Below, in pieces: positions 25,645 through 34,996 of a DNA stretch of 64,000 nucleotides; position 1 is the first letter of the stretch; each line of letters opens with the position of its first letter. Location: NCBI GenBank assembly GCA_040401595.1, contig JBBAOE010000001.1, forward strand, positions 62,001 through 126,000. The letters are read 5' to 3'. Source of the DNA: RFPW01 sp040401595. GTDB taxonomy: Bacteria > Pseudomonadota > Gammaproteobacteria > Burkholderiales > Burkholderiaceae_E. A program made the translations under genes and the position numbers. The notes under the pieces are model-generated. The model worked only from the letters and a program-made list of their open reading frames with translations, was not told where the DNA came from and ran no database searches.

Positions 25645-27007
25645 GCGTTCGCTGGGCGGCGCCCCGGTGCGCCGCTACCCAATCCAGCGCGAGGAGCGAC
25701 ATCGACTCCCGCCGCTTCGGATCGTCACAGATGTCGTGCGCCAATGCGAGAGCCCCCGCGGCATCTGCGGCACGCAGTGCGGCTCCCCGTTCCACCGCAT
25801 CGTCGGCCGCTTGCGCAAAGTTGAACGTATGTTCTCCGAGAACGACTGGACACCCGAGCGCCGCCGCCTCGATCAGGTTCTGACCGCCAAAAGCGCGAAG
25901 CGACCCCCCCAGGATCGCGACATCCGCGAGGGCATACCAGGCGGCCATCTCACCCATCGAGTCACCCAGTAACACGTCCGTCTGAGTCCAGTGTGCAGCC
26001 TCCCCGGACCGCATGGCTCCCGCCACCCTACCGGGCATGGTGCCCAACGCTGAACAATGGGAACGGCGTACGAGTCGGAACCCGCGCGCAAGGATCTGAT
26101 CGGCGACCTCATCAAATCGTTGCGGATGGCGAGGCACAATGACGAATAAGGGCCGGGGACCTGCGCCATCCTTGCGGGCACGATCATCTGCGAGCGCTGC
26201 CAACAGATCGGCCTCCTCCCCCTCCCGTGTGCTGGCCGCCAGAATCACCTGGCGCCCCTGAAGGGCTTCTCGCCAATGCTGTCCGCGCAAGGACTGGGCG
26301 CTATCCAGTAGCCGGTCGAACTTCAGATTTCCCGCAACGAGCGCGTTCTCGACGCCAAGCGACCGAAGGCGTTGCGCGTCCCCAGGGGTTTGCGCAACGA
26401 TGGCCGCCAGCGAAGCGAGCGCCGGCTCGATCAACCATCGAATGCGCTGCGCGCGCCGCAGCGACCGCGGCGACAAGCGGGCGTTCGCCAATGCCAGAGG
26501 CACTGCGAAGGTCGAACACTCGGCAATCAGGTTGGGCCAGACCTCGGTTTCCATCAATACGCCGAGGCTTGGACGGTGTTTACGTAAAAAACGCCGCACC
26601 GCACCGGGCGTGTCGTAGGGCAACCAGGCCTGCGTGACCCGACCAACAAATTCGGCGCGGGCAAGTATCTCGAAGCCCGCTGCACGCCCAGTAGCCGTCA
26701 TGTGGGTGAGTAGAAAGCGGACGTCCGGGTCTTGTGCGATCCAGGCCTGCATGAGCGGGACGCAAGCATGGGTTTCGCCCAGGGAGACCGCGTGTAACCA
26801 GACGGTTCGCGCTGTTGCGGTCGGTCGCGGCTCGTTGCTCAAACCCCAGCGCTCCCACCAAACCATCCCATAACCAGGTTCGCGTCGAGCCCGTAGCCAA
26901 AGCCTCAGCAACAGAACTGGCGTCGAAACCCGAACCAGGGCAGTCCACAGGTTCAGGCTGATCGATTGGCGCCAGTCGCGCCCGGTTGATCTCGGCCTCA
27001 GTGCCAC
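25604..27007 (-). CDS. waaA: 3-deoxy-D-manno-octulosonic acid (Kdo) transferase
   Basis: Transfers Kdo from CMP-Kdo to lipid IVA at the inner membrane, an essential step in LPS core assembly. The 467-residue GT-B enzyme has the N-terminal membrane-proximal helix (VSTPVLLLRLWLRARREPGY), WLHAVSLGETHACVPLM, LLTHMTATGR and LMETEVWPNLI. The C-terminal donor domain has ILAASTREGEE and AILGGSLRAFGGQNLIEAAA. It starts with GTG and overlaps the waaC stop by ten bases, so both are one unit. Its end overlaps tolC convergently by 41 bp. Confidence 0.95.
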   Translation of the reverse strand: MALRPRSTGRDWRQSISLNLWTALVRVSTPVLLLRLWLRARREPGYGMVWWERWGLSNEPRPTATARTVWLHAVSLGETHACVPLMQAWIAQDPDVRFLLTHMTATGRAAGFEILARAEFVGRVTQAWLPYDTPGAVRRFLRKHRPSLGVLMETEVWPNLIAECSTFAVPLALANARLSPRSLRRAQRIRWLIEPALASLAAIVAQTPGDAQRLRSLGVENALVAGNLKFDRLLDSAQSLRGQHWREALQGRQVILAASTREGEEADLLAALADDRARKDGAGPRPLFVIVPRHPQRFDEVADQILARGFRLVRRSHCSALGTMPGRVAGAMRSGEAAHWTQTDVLLGDSMGEMAAWYALADVAILGGSLRAFGGQNLIEAAALGCPVVLGEHTFNFAQAADDAVERGAALRAADAAGALALAHDICDDPKRRESMSLLALDWVAAHRGAAQRTLRALAYLLPDGQV

Positions 27008-27990
27008 CGACCAACCCGGTCGATCAATGAACGCACCTGATCGGGCGTCGGAATCTGCCCGGGTCCGCCCACCGACTCCGCACGGACCAGCCAGTCCGGG
27101 AAGTAGCGGCGTGGGTCGGTCGCCGTAAAAATCCCAACGAGTGGCGCCCCATAGGCGGCCGCGAGGTGGAGCAGTCCCGTATCAACGCCAGCCACCAGCG
27201 TGGCTCGCGTCATCAACCAGGTCACTTCGGCAAGTGTCATCGCAGGCGCGACCTGCGCAAATCGCAAGCCCTCGGTCAGAGCGCGGGCGCGCGCGTGCTC
27301 AGCTGCATTACCCCAAGGTAAAATCGAAATCCGTCGTGCCGCCTCAAACATCTCCAGCAAGGCACGCCAGGACCGATCGGGCCATCGTTTTTCGTCCCGG
27401 GCAGTGGCATGCAGCAGCAGCGCAAACGCGTGGTCCCCGAGTCGGCTGGCCAACGCACCCACTTCGCCCTCCGGGTCAGGCGGCAATCGGAGACCGAAGA
27501 CTGGGTTGCCGGTCGGCTGGTAACCCACGGCAGCGCCAGCCAGTTTGCGCATCCGTTCAACTGGCGGCAGGGCCGGATCGATCGCATAGGTTCGCCCGTA
27601 GGCCCAGGTCGCCAACGGCTCACGGACGCTGGCCCGGTCAAACCCCGCCCGCGGTCCGATCGCCTGCGTAGCCAGGATCGCGCTCTTGATCAATCCCTGC
27701 AGATCAAGCACCAGTCCATAGCGGCGGCCCCGCACACTGTCGCGCCAGGCTTTCCACTGGGACCGGGTTGATGCCGAGAATGGTGCGGTACGCCAGCGCC
27801 GCACCGCCACCGGCAGGGTTCGCCCGATCGCAGGATGCCAGTGAATCAAGTCTGCGAAGGCGTCTTCAACCACCCAGTCCAACACCAGCTCGGCACCCTG
27901 GTTGCGAAAATGCCGCGCCAGATCCGTCGCAACGGGGAGCGCGTGCACGACATCACCCATGGAGGTGGTCTTCAAGATCAGGATTCGCAT
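26998..27990 (-). CDS. waaC: LPS heptosyltransferase I
   Basis: Adds the first L-glycero-D-manno-heptose to Kdo2-lipid A. The 330-residue GT9 protein opens MRILILKTTSMGDVVHALPV, the diagnostic N-terminus. It has WVVEDAFADLIHWHPAIG, LLLHATARDEKRWP and the donor-site stretch VAGVDTGLLHLAAAYGAPLV, then GIFTATDP. I chose ATG 27990, which matches the family start and has AGGAAG about 10 bases upstream; the frame is open to 28062. It is first in a waaC-waaA operon, divergent from the rhamnose genes. Confidence 0.95.
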   Translation of the reverse strand: MRILILKTTSMGDVVHALPVATDLARHFRNQGAELVLDWVVEDAFADLIHWHPAIGRTLPVAVRRWRTAPFSASTRSQWKAWRDSVRGRRYGLVLDLQGLIKSAILATQAIGPRAGFDRASVREPLATWAYGRTYAIDPALPPVERMRKLAGAAVGYQPTGNPVFGLRLPPDPEGEVGALASRLGDHAFALLLHATARDEKRWPDRSWRALLEMFEAARRISILPWGNAAEHARARALTEGLRFAQVAPAMTLAEVTWLMTRATLVAGVDTGLLHLAAAYGAPLVGIFTATDPRRYFPDWLVRAESVGGPGQIPTPDQVRSLIDRVGRWH

Positions 27991-28095
27991 GATGTGTTGA
28001 CTTCCTGGCAACCGGCAAAGAACCCACATTTTGCCGCTATCCTTGGCGACTGCGTCTCGCAAGATCCTTTTTCAAGCCTCCTGGGCTGTCCCCCC

Positions 28096-29241
28096 ATGCT
28101 TCTCGTCACTGGCGGCGCCGGATTTATCGGCGCAAATTTCGTCCTCGATGCCATTGCCACCACCGGCGAACCGATTGTTGTTTTGGATCAGCTGACGTAT
28201 GCAGCCAATCCGGCCAACCTCGACACGCTGGCGGCCGATCCCCGCCTCGAATTGATCGTTGGCGATATTGGTGATCGACCTCTGGTGCGCTCGCTGCTCA
28301 CGCAACACCAGCCCCGGGCCGTGATTCATTTTGCTGCTGAAAGCCATGTCGATCGCTCGATCGCCGAATCCGACGCATTCATCCGCACCAATGTGATGGG
28401 CACACATGCCCTGCTTGAAGAGTCCCGCCACTTCTGGAATGGACTCCCCCTGGACCAGCGCGGTCGATTCCGATTCTTGCACGTCTCCACCGACGAAGTA
28501 TTCGGCTCGCTGGGCCCCCAGGACCCAGCGTTTAACGAGCATACGCCGTATGCACCGAACAGCCCTTACAGCGCTTCCAAGGCAGCGAGCGACCATCTGG
28601 TGCGTGCCTGGCACCATACCTACGGGCTGCCGACCCTGATCACCAACTGTTCGAACAATTACGGCCCGTTCCAGTTTCCTGAAAAACTCATTCCACTCAC
28701 GATTCACCGCGCGCTGGCGGGTGAACCGATCCCGGTCTATGGGGATGGGAGCAACGTGCGCGACTGGCTGCATGTCAGCGATCACTGCGCCGCCATTCGG
28801 ACCATACTGGAACGAAGCGCCCCCGGCGAAACCTGGGTGATCGGCGGCAATGCCGAGCGGCGCAACCTTGACCTCGTCCATACGCTTTGCGCAGTGCTTG
28901 ATCGCCTGCGCCCACGGGGCAACGGGCAACCCTATGCGAGCTTGATTACCTTCGTCACCGACCGCCCGGGCCATGACCAGCGCTACGCGATCGATGCCAG
29001 CCACCTGCGGGACGCTCTGGGATGGACGCCCGCGAAAAGCTTTGAGAACGGCATCGAACAAACCGTCCGCTGGTATCTGGACCACGGCGACTGGCTGGCA
29101 AACGTCACCAGCGGGCGCTATCGCGACTGGATTTCCGAGCACTACGCCGGACGCCATGGCACCCCCGACACCGCCTTGGCGACGCAGAACGCTGAGGCAT
29201 CTCTATCCAACATCGATAACGCCAATCGAGGTCGCCCATGA
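28096..29241 (+). CDS. rfbB: dTDP-glucose 4,6-dehydratase
   Basis: Second enzyme of dTDP-L-rhamnose synthesis. The 381-residue short-chain dehydrogenase has MLLVTGGAGFIGANF (NAD motif), HFAAESHVDRSI, THALLEESRHFW, STDEVFGSLG and the catalytic YSASKAASDHLVRAW. ATG 28096 places the GGAGFIG motif at the usual position; an open frame from 27835 is disregarded. It is the first gene of rfbBACD and overlaps rfbA in ATGA. About 30 extra residues after the usual C-terminus are polar and unremarkable. Confidence 0.97.
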   Translation: MLLVTGGAGFIGANFVLDAIATTGEPIVVLDQLTYAANPANLDTLAADPRLELIVGDIGDRPLVRSLLTQHQPRAVIHFAAESHVDRSIAESDAFIRTNVMGTHALLEESRHFWNGLPLDQRGRFRFLHVSTDEVFGSLGPQDPAFNEHTPYAPNSPYSASKAASDHLVRAWHHTYGLPTLITNCSNNYGPFQFPEKLIPLTIHRALAGEPIPVYGDGSNVRDWLHVSDHCAAIRTILERSAPGETWVIGGNAERRNLDLVHTLCAVLDRLRPRGNGQPYASLITFVTDRPGHDQRYAIDASHLRDALGWTPAKSFENGIEQTVRWYLDHGDWLANVTSGRYRDWISEHYAGRHGTPDTALATQNAEASLSNIDNANRGRP

Positions 29242-30116
29242 AAGGGATTTTGCTGGCGGGTGGGTCCGGTACGCGCTTACATCCAGTGACGCAGGTCGTC
29301 TCCAAGCAACTGCTGCCGGTGTTCGACAAGCCGATGATCTACTACCCGCTCACCACGCTGATGTTGGCCGGTATTCGGGAGATTCTCGTCATCTCCACAC
29401 CGCAGGATCTCCCCCGCTTCAGGCAACTGCTGGGCGATTGCGGGAAATGGGGCGTCCAGTTTTCCTATGCTGAACAACCCTCACCCGATGGTCTCGCCCA
29501 GGCGTTTGTCATCGGTCGGGACTTTGTCGGTGAGGATCGCGTCGCACTGGCGCTCGGGGATAACCTCTTCCATGGCCATGACCTCTCCACACTGGTGCGC
29601 ACGGCTGCACAACGCGAGCATGGCGCGACGGTTTTCGCGTATGCAGTCGAAGACCCGGAACGCTATGGTGTCGTTAGCTTTGACGCCAGCGGTCATGCGA
29701 TCGACATCGAAGAGAAACCGGCTCACCCCAAATCCCGCTATGCGGTGACAGGCTTGTATTTCTACGATAACCGAGTCCTGGATATCGCTGCCCAGGTCAA
29801 ACCATCACCGCGTGGCGAACTCGAAATCACCGATGTCAATCGTGCTTACCTTGCGATGGGCGCACTCGAAGTGGCGGTGATGGGACGGGGTTATGCATGG
29901 CTCGATACAGGAACCCATGAATCCCTGCTCGAGGCAAGCTCATTTATCGAGACCATCGAACGCCGTCAGGGACTCAAAGTCGCGTGTCCCGAAGAAGTTG
30001 CGTTCAGACTCGGCTGGATCGATGCAGACCAGCTGCGTGCGCTTGCGACCCCTCTGGCCAAGACCGGCTACGGCCGCTACCTGCTTCGGGTCGTCGAAGA
30101 ACAGATTTTTGGATAA
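29238..30116 (+). CDS. rfbA: Glucose-1-phosphate thymidylyltransferase
   Basis: First enzyme of dTDP-L-rhamnose synthesis: glucose-1-phosphate plus dTTP to dTDP-glucose. The 292-residue nucleotidyltransferase starts MKGILLAGGSGTRLHPVTQV, followed by VSKQLLPVFDKPMIYYPL. It contains LALGDNLFHG, VFAYAVEDPERYGVV, IEEKPAHPKSRYAVTGLYFY and AWLDTGTHESLLEA. Length is standard. It is coupled to rfbB by ATGA and followed by rfbC after five bases. Confidence 0.97.
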   Translation: MKGILLAGGSGTRLHPVTQVVSKQLLPVFDKPMIYYPLTTLMLAGIREILVISTPQDLPRFRQLLGDCGKWGVQFSYAEQPSPDGLAQAFVIGRDFVGEDRVALALGDNLFHGHDLSTLVRTAAQREHGATVFAYAVEDPERYGVVSFDASGHAIDIEEKPAHPKSRYAVTGLYFYDNRVLDIAAQVKPSPRGELEITDVNRAYLAMGALEVAVMGRGYAWLDTGTHESLLEASSFIETIERRQGLKVACPEEVAFRLGWIDADQLRALATPLAKTGYGRYLLRVVEEQIFG

Positions 30117-30121
30117 GTCGT

Positions 30122-30721
30122 ATGCAGGTCACACTCACGAATCTACCGGGCGTACTGATCCTCGAACCCAAGCTGTTTACCGATGATCGAGGGTTCTTCA
30201 CCGAACAGTTCAACGCGAAGGTATTCGCCGAGGCCACCGGGTTCAGCGGGCAGTTCGTTCAGGACAACCTTTCGCGCTCGATGCGCGGAGTTGTTCGGGG
30301 GCTGCACTATCAGCTCGGGCAGCCGCAATCCAAACTCGTCGCCTGCCTGCGTGGCGAAATCTTTGATGTGGCGGTGGATCTGCGTCGCGGATCGCCGCAC
30401 TTCGGTTGCTGGACTGGTTTCGTCCTTTCTGAGCGCAATCGACAGCAAGCCTGGATACCGCCTGGTTTCGGGCACGGGTTTGTGGCGATCAGCGACGTCG
30501 CTGAAGTCTTTTATAAAGTCGACGCCTTTCGCCATGCCGCCGGCGAGAGATCTATTTTATGGAATGATCCTGAGATCGGAATTGATTGGCCGATCGGATT
30601 GGCCGACGCTCGGCTCTCACCCAAGGATGAACAGGCTCCAGGCCTGACCCAGGCCGAGATTTTTGAGTCGGGTAGGGCCGGAGCCTGGATCGACCCGGGT
30701 CTCGCAGCCATCCCTCGCTGA
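30122..30721 (+). CDS. rfbC: dTDP-4-dehydrorhamnose 3,5-epimerase
   Basis: Third step of rhamnose synthesis. The 199-residue cupin-like epimerase has FTDDRGFFTEQFNAKVF, FVQDNLSRSMRGVVRGLHYQ (catalytic His in GLHYQ), FDVAVDLRRGSPHFG, WIPPGFGHGF and the Tyr-containing VFYKVDAF. ATG 30122 fits the family start and lies just after rfbA. About 15 residues at the C-terminus exceed the core fold. Confidence 0.96.
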   Translation: MQVTLTNLPGVLILEPKLFTDDRGFFTEQFNAKVFAEATGFSGQFVQDNLSRSMRGVVRGLHYQLGQPQSKLVACLRGEIFDVAVDLRRGSPHFGCWTGFVLSERNRQQAWIPPGFGHGFVAISDVAEVFYKVDAFRHAAGERSILWNDPEIGIDWPIGLADARLSPKDEQAPGLTQAEIFESGRAGAWIDPGLAAIPR

Positions 30722-30747
30722 TCGTATTTCCTTCCGACCCCGCAACG

Positions 30748-31641
30748 ATGGCCCTGAAATTTCTCATCACCGGTGCCAGTGGCCAAGTGGGCCAGGCCCT
30801 CGCCGAGCGACTTGCGCCACACGGTGAAGTCATTGCGCTAAAGCGCCAGCAGCTCAATCTGGCCGATCCAGTGGCCATCGCAGAGACTGTGCGCTCGGTT
30901 GCACCAGACATCCTCTTCAACCCAGCGGCGTGGACGGCAGTCGATGCGGCAGAAACCGATCCGGTCGCTGCTGCTGCGGTCAATGCACAGGCACCCGCCG
31001 TGCTCGCAGACGCGGCCCGCGCCTGTGGTGCGCTGCTGGTGCACTGGTCAACCGATTTTGTCTTCAATGGAATCCCGCCTTTGGACGCGACCGGCCATCC
31101 CCGCGGATGGATCGAAACCGACTCGCCGCAGCCGCTGTCGGTCTACGGAGCGACCAAGCTCGCCGGCGAACAGGCCGTTCTGGCGAGCGGCGCACGCGCG
31201 CTGATCCTGCGGACTGCGTGGGTCTGGTCACGCGGGGGCAAATGCTTTCCGGAAGCGATCCTCGCCCGTGCCCGCAGCGGGGGCTTGCTGCGAGTCGTTG
31301 CTGATCAGGAGGGGACGCCAACCAACGCCATCAGTCTAGCCCAGGCTGCGATCGACGCTGCCCTGGCACTCTGGCACGAACCAGGGCGCGAAGGCCTTTA
31401 TCACCTCACCGGTTCTGGGCAAACCAATTGGTACGAATTTGCCGTGGAAGCGTGCGAGGCGGCCGGTCTGGACGTCGACATCACGCGAATTGCCACTGCA
31501 GACTGGCCCACCCCAGCGAAACGTCCAGCCTGGTCCGTTCTGGACTGCAGTGCCTTCGAAAAGGCCTTTGGAACGCGTCTGCCCAATTGGCGTGACGAGG
31601 TCCGCCGAACCTACAGCACTGAACTTCCTTCAGGCGGCTGA
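30748..31641 (+). CDS. rfbD: dTDP-4-dehydrorhamnose reductase
   Basis: Final NAD(P)H-dependent step to dTDP-L-rhamnose. The 297-residue protein has FLITGASGQVGQAL, FNPAAWTAVDAAETDP, HWSTDFVFNG, the catalytic YGATKLAGEQAV, ILRTAWVWSRGGKCF and GLYHLTGSGQTNWYEFA. It is last in rfbBACD, 26 bp after rfbC. Eight bases after its stop the sequence enters the 55-bp repeat and assembly gap, so the operon's true 3' boundary is not certain. Confidence 0.96.
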   Translation: MALKFLITGASGQVGQALAERLAPHGEVIALKRQQLNLADPVAIAETVRSVAPDILFNPAAWTAVDAAETDPVAAAAVNAQAPAVLADAARACGALLVHWSTDFVFNGIPPLDATGHPRGWIETDSPQPLSVYGATKLAGEQAVLASGARALILRTAWVWSRGGKCFPEAILARARSGGLLRVVADQEGTPTNAISLAQAAIDAALALWHEPGREGLYHLTGSGQTNWYEFAVEACEAAGLDVDITRIATADWPTPAKRPAWSVLDCSAFEKAFGTRLPNWRDEVRRTYSTELPSGG

Positions 31642-31649
31642 CTCTCTCC

Positions 31650-31704
31650 AGCCCTCTAGCCCTCTAGCCATCCAGGCCAGCGAGGGCGACGAACAGCCAG
31701 ATGA
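31650..31704 (+). repeat. 55-bp direct repeat, left copy at assembly gap
   Basis: This 55-bp stretch is identical to 31805-31859 and abuts the run of N. It begins with the short internal repeat AGCCCTCTAGCCCTCTAGCC. Identical ends on both sides of a gap point to a shared assembly-graph k-mer or to a real tandem repeat collapsed in assembly. Confidence 0.97.
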
Positions 31705-31804
31705 NNNNNNNNNNNNNNNNNNNNNNNNNNNNNNNNNNNNNNNNNNNNNNNNNNNNNNNNNNNNNNNNNNNNNNNNNNNNNNNNNNNNNNNNNNNNNNNN
31801 NNNN
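31705..31804. other. Assembly gap (100 N)
   Basis: Exactly 100 undetermined bases, the conventional placeholder for a scaffold gap of unknown size. It lies between rfbD and the convergent phosphomannomutase. True length and content are unknown. No gene is visibly interrupted on either side. Confidence 0.99.
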
Positions 31805-31859
31805 AGCCCTCTAGCCCTCTAGCCATCCAGGCCAGCGAGGGCGACGAACAGCCAGATGA
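31805..31859 (+). repeat. 55-bp direct repeat, right copy at assembly gap
   Basis: Identical in all 55 bases to 31650-31704. It ends ten bases before the stop of the phosphomannomutase gene on the opposite strand. Together with the left copy it brackets the N run. Confidence 0.97.
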
Positions 31860-31868
31860 TTCCACCAA

Positions 31869-33371
31869 CTAGAAAGGCAGCACAACCCCCGCATCGATCG
31901 CGCGCATCGCCAGGGCAAATTGCGCCTGGATTCTCGCCAGTGCGTCGGCGCTATCGCCCTCGAAGCGACAGACCAGAACCGGCGTCGTGTTCGAGGCCCG
32001 CACGAGACCGAATCCATCGTCAAATTCAACCCGCAAACCGTCGATCGTGATGCGTTCGCGCTCGCCGGCCAAGGGGGCGGTCTGCAAGAGGCGGGCAACA
32101 AACCGATGATTTTCGCCTTCCGGCAACTTGACATGAAGCTCCGGGGTCGACTGATCCTGCGGGATCGCATCCAGGACTGCCGAAGCGTCTTCAAACCGGG
32201 ACAGGATTTCGAGAAGGCGAGCCCCGGCATAAAGACCGTCATCAAAGCCGTACCATCGCTCGGCAAAGAACAGGTGTCCGCTCAGCTCGCCAGCAAAAGG
32301 GGCCCCGCTCGCGCGCAAGCGGGCTTTGATTAAGGAGTGCCCAGTCGCATTCATGACGGGGACACCGCCAGCAGCACGAACCTCGTGGGCAACATGGCGC
32401 GAGCATTTCACATCAAAAATAATCTCAGCGCCTGGATGCCGTGACAGCACGTCGCGCGCCATCAGCATGAGTTGACGGTCAGGCCAGATGATCTGCCCCG
32501 TCCGCGTCACCACCCCCAGTCGATCGCCGTCGCCGTCAAATGCCAACCCGACCTCTGCGTTCCCCGACTGCACAACCCGAATCAAGTCCTGAAGGTTCTC
32601 GGGGTGCGCCGGATCGGGGTGATGATTGGGAAACGTCCCGTCGACCTCGCAAAAGAGTTCGATCACCTCGCATCCCAGTGCACGAAACAGCGCGGGTGCA
32701 AAGGCGCCGGCAATCCCGTTGCCGGCATCAATGGCAATCCGCATCGGCCGGGCAAGGCGAATGGCCTCGGGATGATCGCCCGCCACTCGGTCCTGATAGC
32801 GCCCGGCAATATCCTCGAAGCGCAGGATGCCGCGCAACTGCTCGTAGATAGCGCTGCGATCGTCACCACGAGCACCCGAAACTTCAGGGAGAGCACGAGA
32901 CACCACCGATTCACGGATCGCCGTATCGGAAGTCGCACCGGAGCGGATTGTCTCGAAAAGCCCCTGAATCGCCTCTCCATGCAGCGTTTCGCCGTTGATC
33001 ACCATCTTGAGCCCGTTATAGTCGGGCGGGTTATGACTGCCGGTGACCATCACGGCAGAGCCTGTTTCGAGCGCATAGCCGGCAAAATAGGTCATCGGTG
33101 TCGTCACGCATCCGACGTCGACGACATCGACCCCGGCATCGCGCAAGCCTTCACCCAACGCATGCGCTAGGCGAGGTCCCGACAGACGGCCATCGCGGCC
33201 CAAGGAAATAGCGGGTCGCCTGCGCCCATCGCCGGCACGGCGCGTGATCGCCAGACCGAGGGCTCGACCAATCTGCAACACTGCACTTTCGGTCAGCGTT
33301 CGGTCGACCACGCCTCGAATATCGTAGGCTTTGAAAATCGACGCATCGATTGTGCAATGGTCGGGGCTCAT
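31869..33371 (-). CDS. manB: Phosphomannomutase/phosphoglucomutase
   Basis: Interconverts mannose-6-P/mannose-1-P and glucose-6-P/glucose-1-P, supplying both GDP-mannose and dTDP-rhamnose pathways. The 500-residue alpha-D-phosphohexomutase has IFKAYDIRGVVD, the phosphoserine loop MVTGSHNPPDYNGLKMVI, the metal loop AFDGDGDRLGVV, the sugar-binding GELSGHLFFAERWYGFDDG and a C-terminal phosphate-binding loop (LVRASNTTPVLVCRFEG). Its start overlaps the manC stop (ATGA), so manC-manB are coupled. It resembles the dual-specificity AlgC/XanA type. Confidence 0.94.
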   Translation of the reverse strand: MSPDHCTIDASIFKAYDIRGVVDRTLTESAVLQIGRALGLAITRRAGDGRRRPAISLGRDGRLSGPRLAHALGEGLRDAGVDVVDVGCVTTPMTYFAGYALETGSAVMVTGSHNPPDYNGLKMVINGETLHGEAIQGLFETIRSGATSDTAIRESVVSRALPEVSGARGDDRSAIYEQLRGILRFEDIAGRYQDRVAGDHPEAIRLARPMRIAIDAGNGIAGAFAPALFRALGCEVIELFCEVDGTFPNHHPDPAHPENLQDLIRVVQSGNAEVGLAFDGDGDRLGVVTRTGQIIWPDRQLMLMARDVLSRHPGAEIIFDVKCSRHVAHEVRAAGGVPVMNATGHSLIKARLRASGAPFAGELSGHLFFAERWYGFDDGLYAGARLLEILSRFEDASAVLDAIPQDQSTPELHVKLPEGENHRFVARLLQTAPLAGERERITIDGLRVEFDDGFGLVRASNTTPVLVCRFEGDSADALARIQAQFALAMRAIDAGVVLPF

Positions 33372-34921
33372 GGGGCTTCTCCTGATGGGGGGGCGACGCG
33401 TCCGTAGGTATCTTCAAAGCGGACAATATCGTCCTCTCCTAAATAACTTCCAGACTGCACTTCAATCATCTCCAGCGGCACTCGGCCGGGATTTTCTAAT
33501 CGGTGGACCGTGCCGAGTGGAATATAGGTACTCTCGTTTTCGGAGAGGAGGAATGATTCATCGCCCCGAGTCACCCGGGCGGTCCCGCGCACAACAATCC
33601 AGTGCTCGGCGCGGTGGTGATGCATCTGCAGCGATAGTCGTTCACCAGGTTTAACCGTGATCCGTTTGACCTGAAACCGCTCGCCCGAATCGATCGCGTC
33701 GTACTCACCCCAGGGTCGCGCAACCCTGCGGTGTTGGGTGGCGACCGACAAGCCCCGGTCACGCAGGCGCGCGACGACATCCTTCACGCGTTCTGCCTCG
33801 GAGGCGCTGGCAACCAGTACCGCATCGGGCGTGTCGATCACAAGGATATCCTCCAGCCCGAGCGCGACCACGACTCGATGGGGCGAATGCAGATAGGTGC
33901 GTTGGCAATCAATGGCCAGCGTCTGGCCAACTGCCCGGTTACCCTCGGCATCAGCAGGGGCCAAAGTAGCAACTGCATTCCAGCTACCCACATCACTCCA
34001 GGCGCCCGTGAACGGAGCTACGGCGATCCGATCGTGGTGTTCAAGCACCGCATAGTCGATACTTTCCGAACGAATCTTCAAAAAATTGTCTTGATCTGGA
34101 CGCAGGAAACGACCGTCCGCCTGCGCGCCATGCATGGCACGCTGCGCGTCTGCGAAGATGTCGGGGGCATGACGTTCAAGGGCTGCCAGCAGAGTTCTAG
34201 CACTGACCAGAAAAATTCCGGCGTTCCACCAATGATCGCCCCGGGCGAGTAACTCGGCCGCCTTCAACGCGGAAGGCTTTTCTAGAAAGCGAACGACCCG
34301 GTAGACCGGAACCGCAGACGGGTGGGCTGCCTCATGCAAAGCTGAAGGATCAGAATCGATCGATAGGGGATCAACGGGCTCACCACGCTGGATATAGCCA
34401 TAAGCCGTAGACGGTTGCAGAGGTACGACGCCGAACGTCACAAACCATCCGGCGCGGGCAGCTGCCACGCCAGACTCGATCGTCCTGCGAAACGAATCGA
34501 TATCAGGCACATAATGATCGGACGGCAAAAAGAGCAGCAAGGGATCCGACTCGGCACCAGTCGCCGTGCGGGTTTGTATGGCCCCCACCAATCCAGCCAT
34601 CGCATGGTGTGCCGCGCAGGCCATGGCAGCCGCTGTATTGCGTCCCGCAGGCTCAAGCAGAACATGTCCATCAACACCCGCCTGATCACATTCGTCCGCG
34701 ACCAGAAATCGATGGGCCTCATTGGCGACACAAAGCACCGCAGGGCTGCTTGCAGCGGCGCCCGAACGCGAGACGGCAGCGGCGCGCTCGAGCGTCGCCG
34801 CGAGCAGGCTGCGCCCACCGACAAGCGGAACAAACTGCTTGGGCAGTGACTCCCGGCTGAGCGGCCAAAGGCGGGTGCCGCTACCACCGCAAAGAATGAC
34901 GGGCAGGATGGAATCAGTCAT
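33368..34921 (-). CDS. manC: Mannose-1-phosphate guanylyltransferase / mannose-6-phosphate isomerase
   Basis: A 517-residue bifunctional enzyme for GDP-mannose. The N-terminal pyrophosphorylase has ILCGGSGTRLWPLSRESLPK, then QFVPL, and FLPSDHYVP. The C-terminal ~110 residues are a type II PMI cupin: RITVKPGERLSLQMHHHRAE, HWIVVRGTARV and YIPLGTVHRLENPG. It is the first gene of manC-manB, divergent from apaH with a 75-bp spacer. GDP-mannose would feed LPS or the EPS cluster at the right side of the window. Confidence 0.95.
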   Translation of the reverse strand: MTDSILPVILCGGSGTRLWPLSRESLPKQFVPLVGGRSLLAATLERAAAVSRSGAAASSPAVLCVANEAHRFLVADECDQAGVDGHVLLEPAGRNTAAAMACAAHHAMAGLVGAIQTRTATGAESDPLLLFLPSDHYVPDIDSFRRTIESGVAAARAGWFVTFGVVPLQPSTAYGYIQRGEPVDPLSIDSDPSALHEAAHPSAVPVYRVVRFLEKPSALKAAELLARGDHWWNAGIFLVSARTLLAALERHAPDIFADAQRAMHGAQADGRFLRPDQDNFLKIRSESIDYAVLEHHDRIAVAPFTGAWSDVGSWNAVATLAPADAEGNRAVGQTLAIDCQRTYLHSPHRVVVALGLEDILVIDTPDAVLVASASEAERVKDVVARLRDRGLSVATQHRRVARPWGEYDAIDSGERFQVKRITVKPGERLSLQMHHHRAEHWIVVRGTARVTRGDESFLLSENESTYIPLGTVHRLENPGRVPLEMIEVQSGSYLGEDDIVRFEDTYGRVAPPSGEAP

Positions 34922-34996
34922 TAGATCGTCGAATCAGAGACAGAAAGGGATGTCGAGCCCCGCAAGGGCGTCGGGACGCGCTAGTGTAGCGGCCTG

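Noticed and set aside
28072..29157. 361-codon ORF antisense to rfbB
   Set aside because: It is a long GC-rich shadow frame. The plus-strand protein is an unmistakable dehydratase.
31650..31859. CRISPR or insertion-sequence explanation for the repeat around the N run
   Set aside because: There are only two copies, with no spacer pattern, inverted ends or transposase; an assembly cause is simpler.
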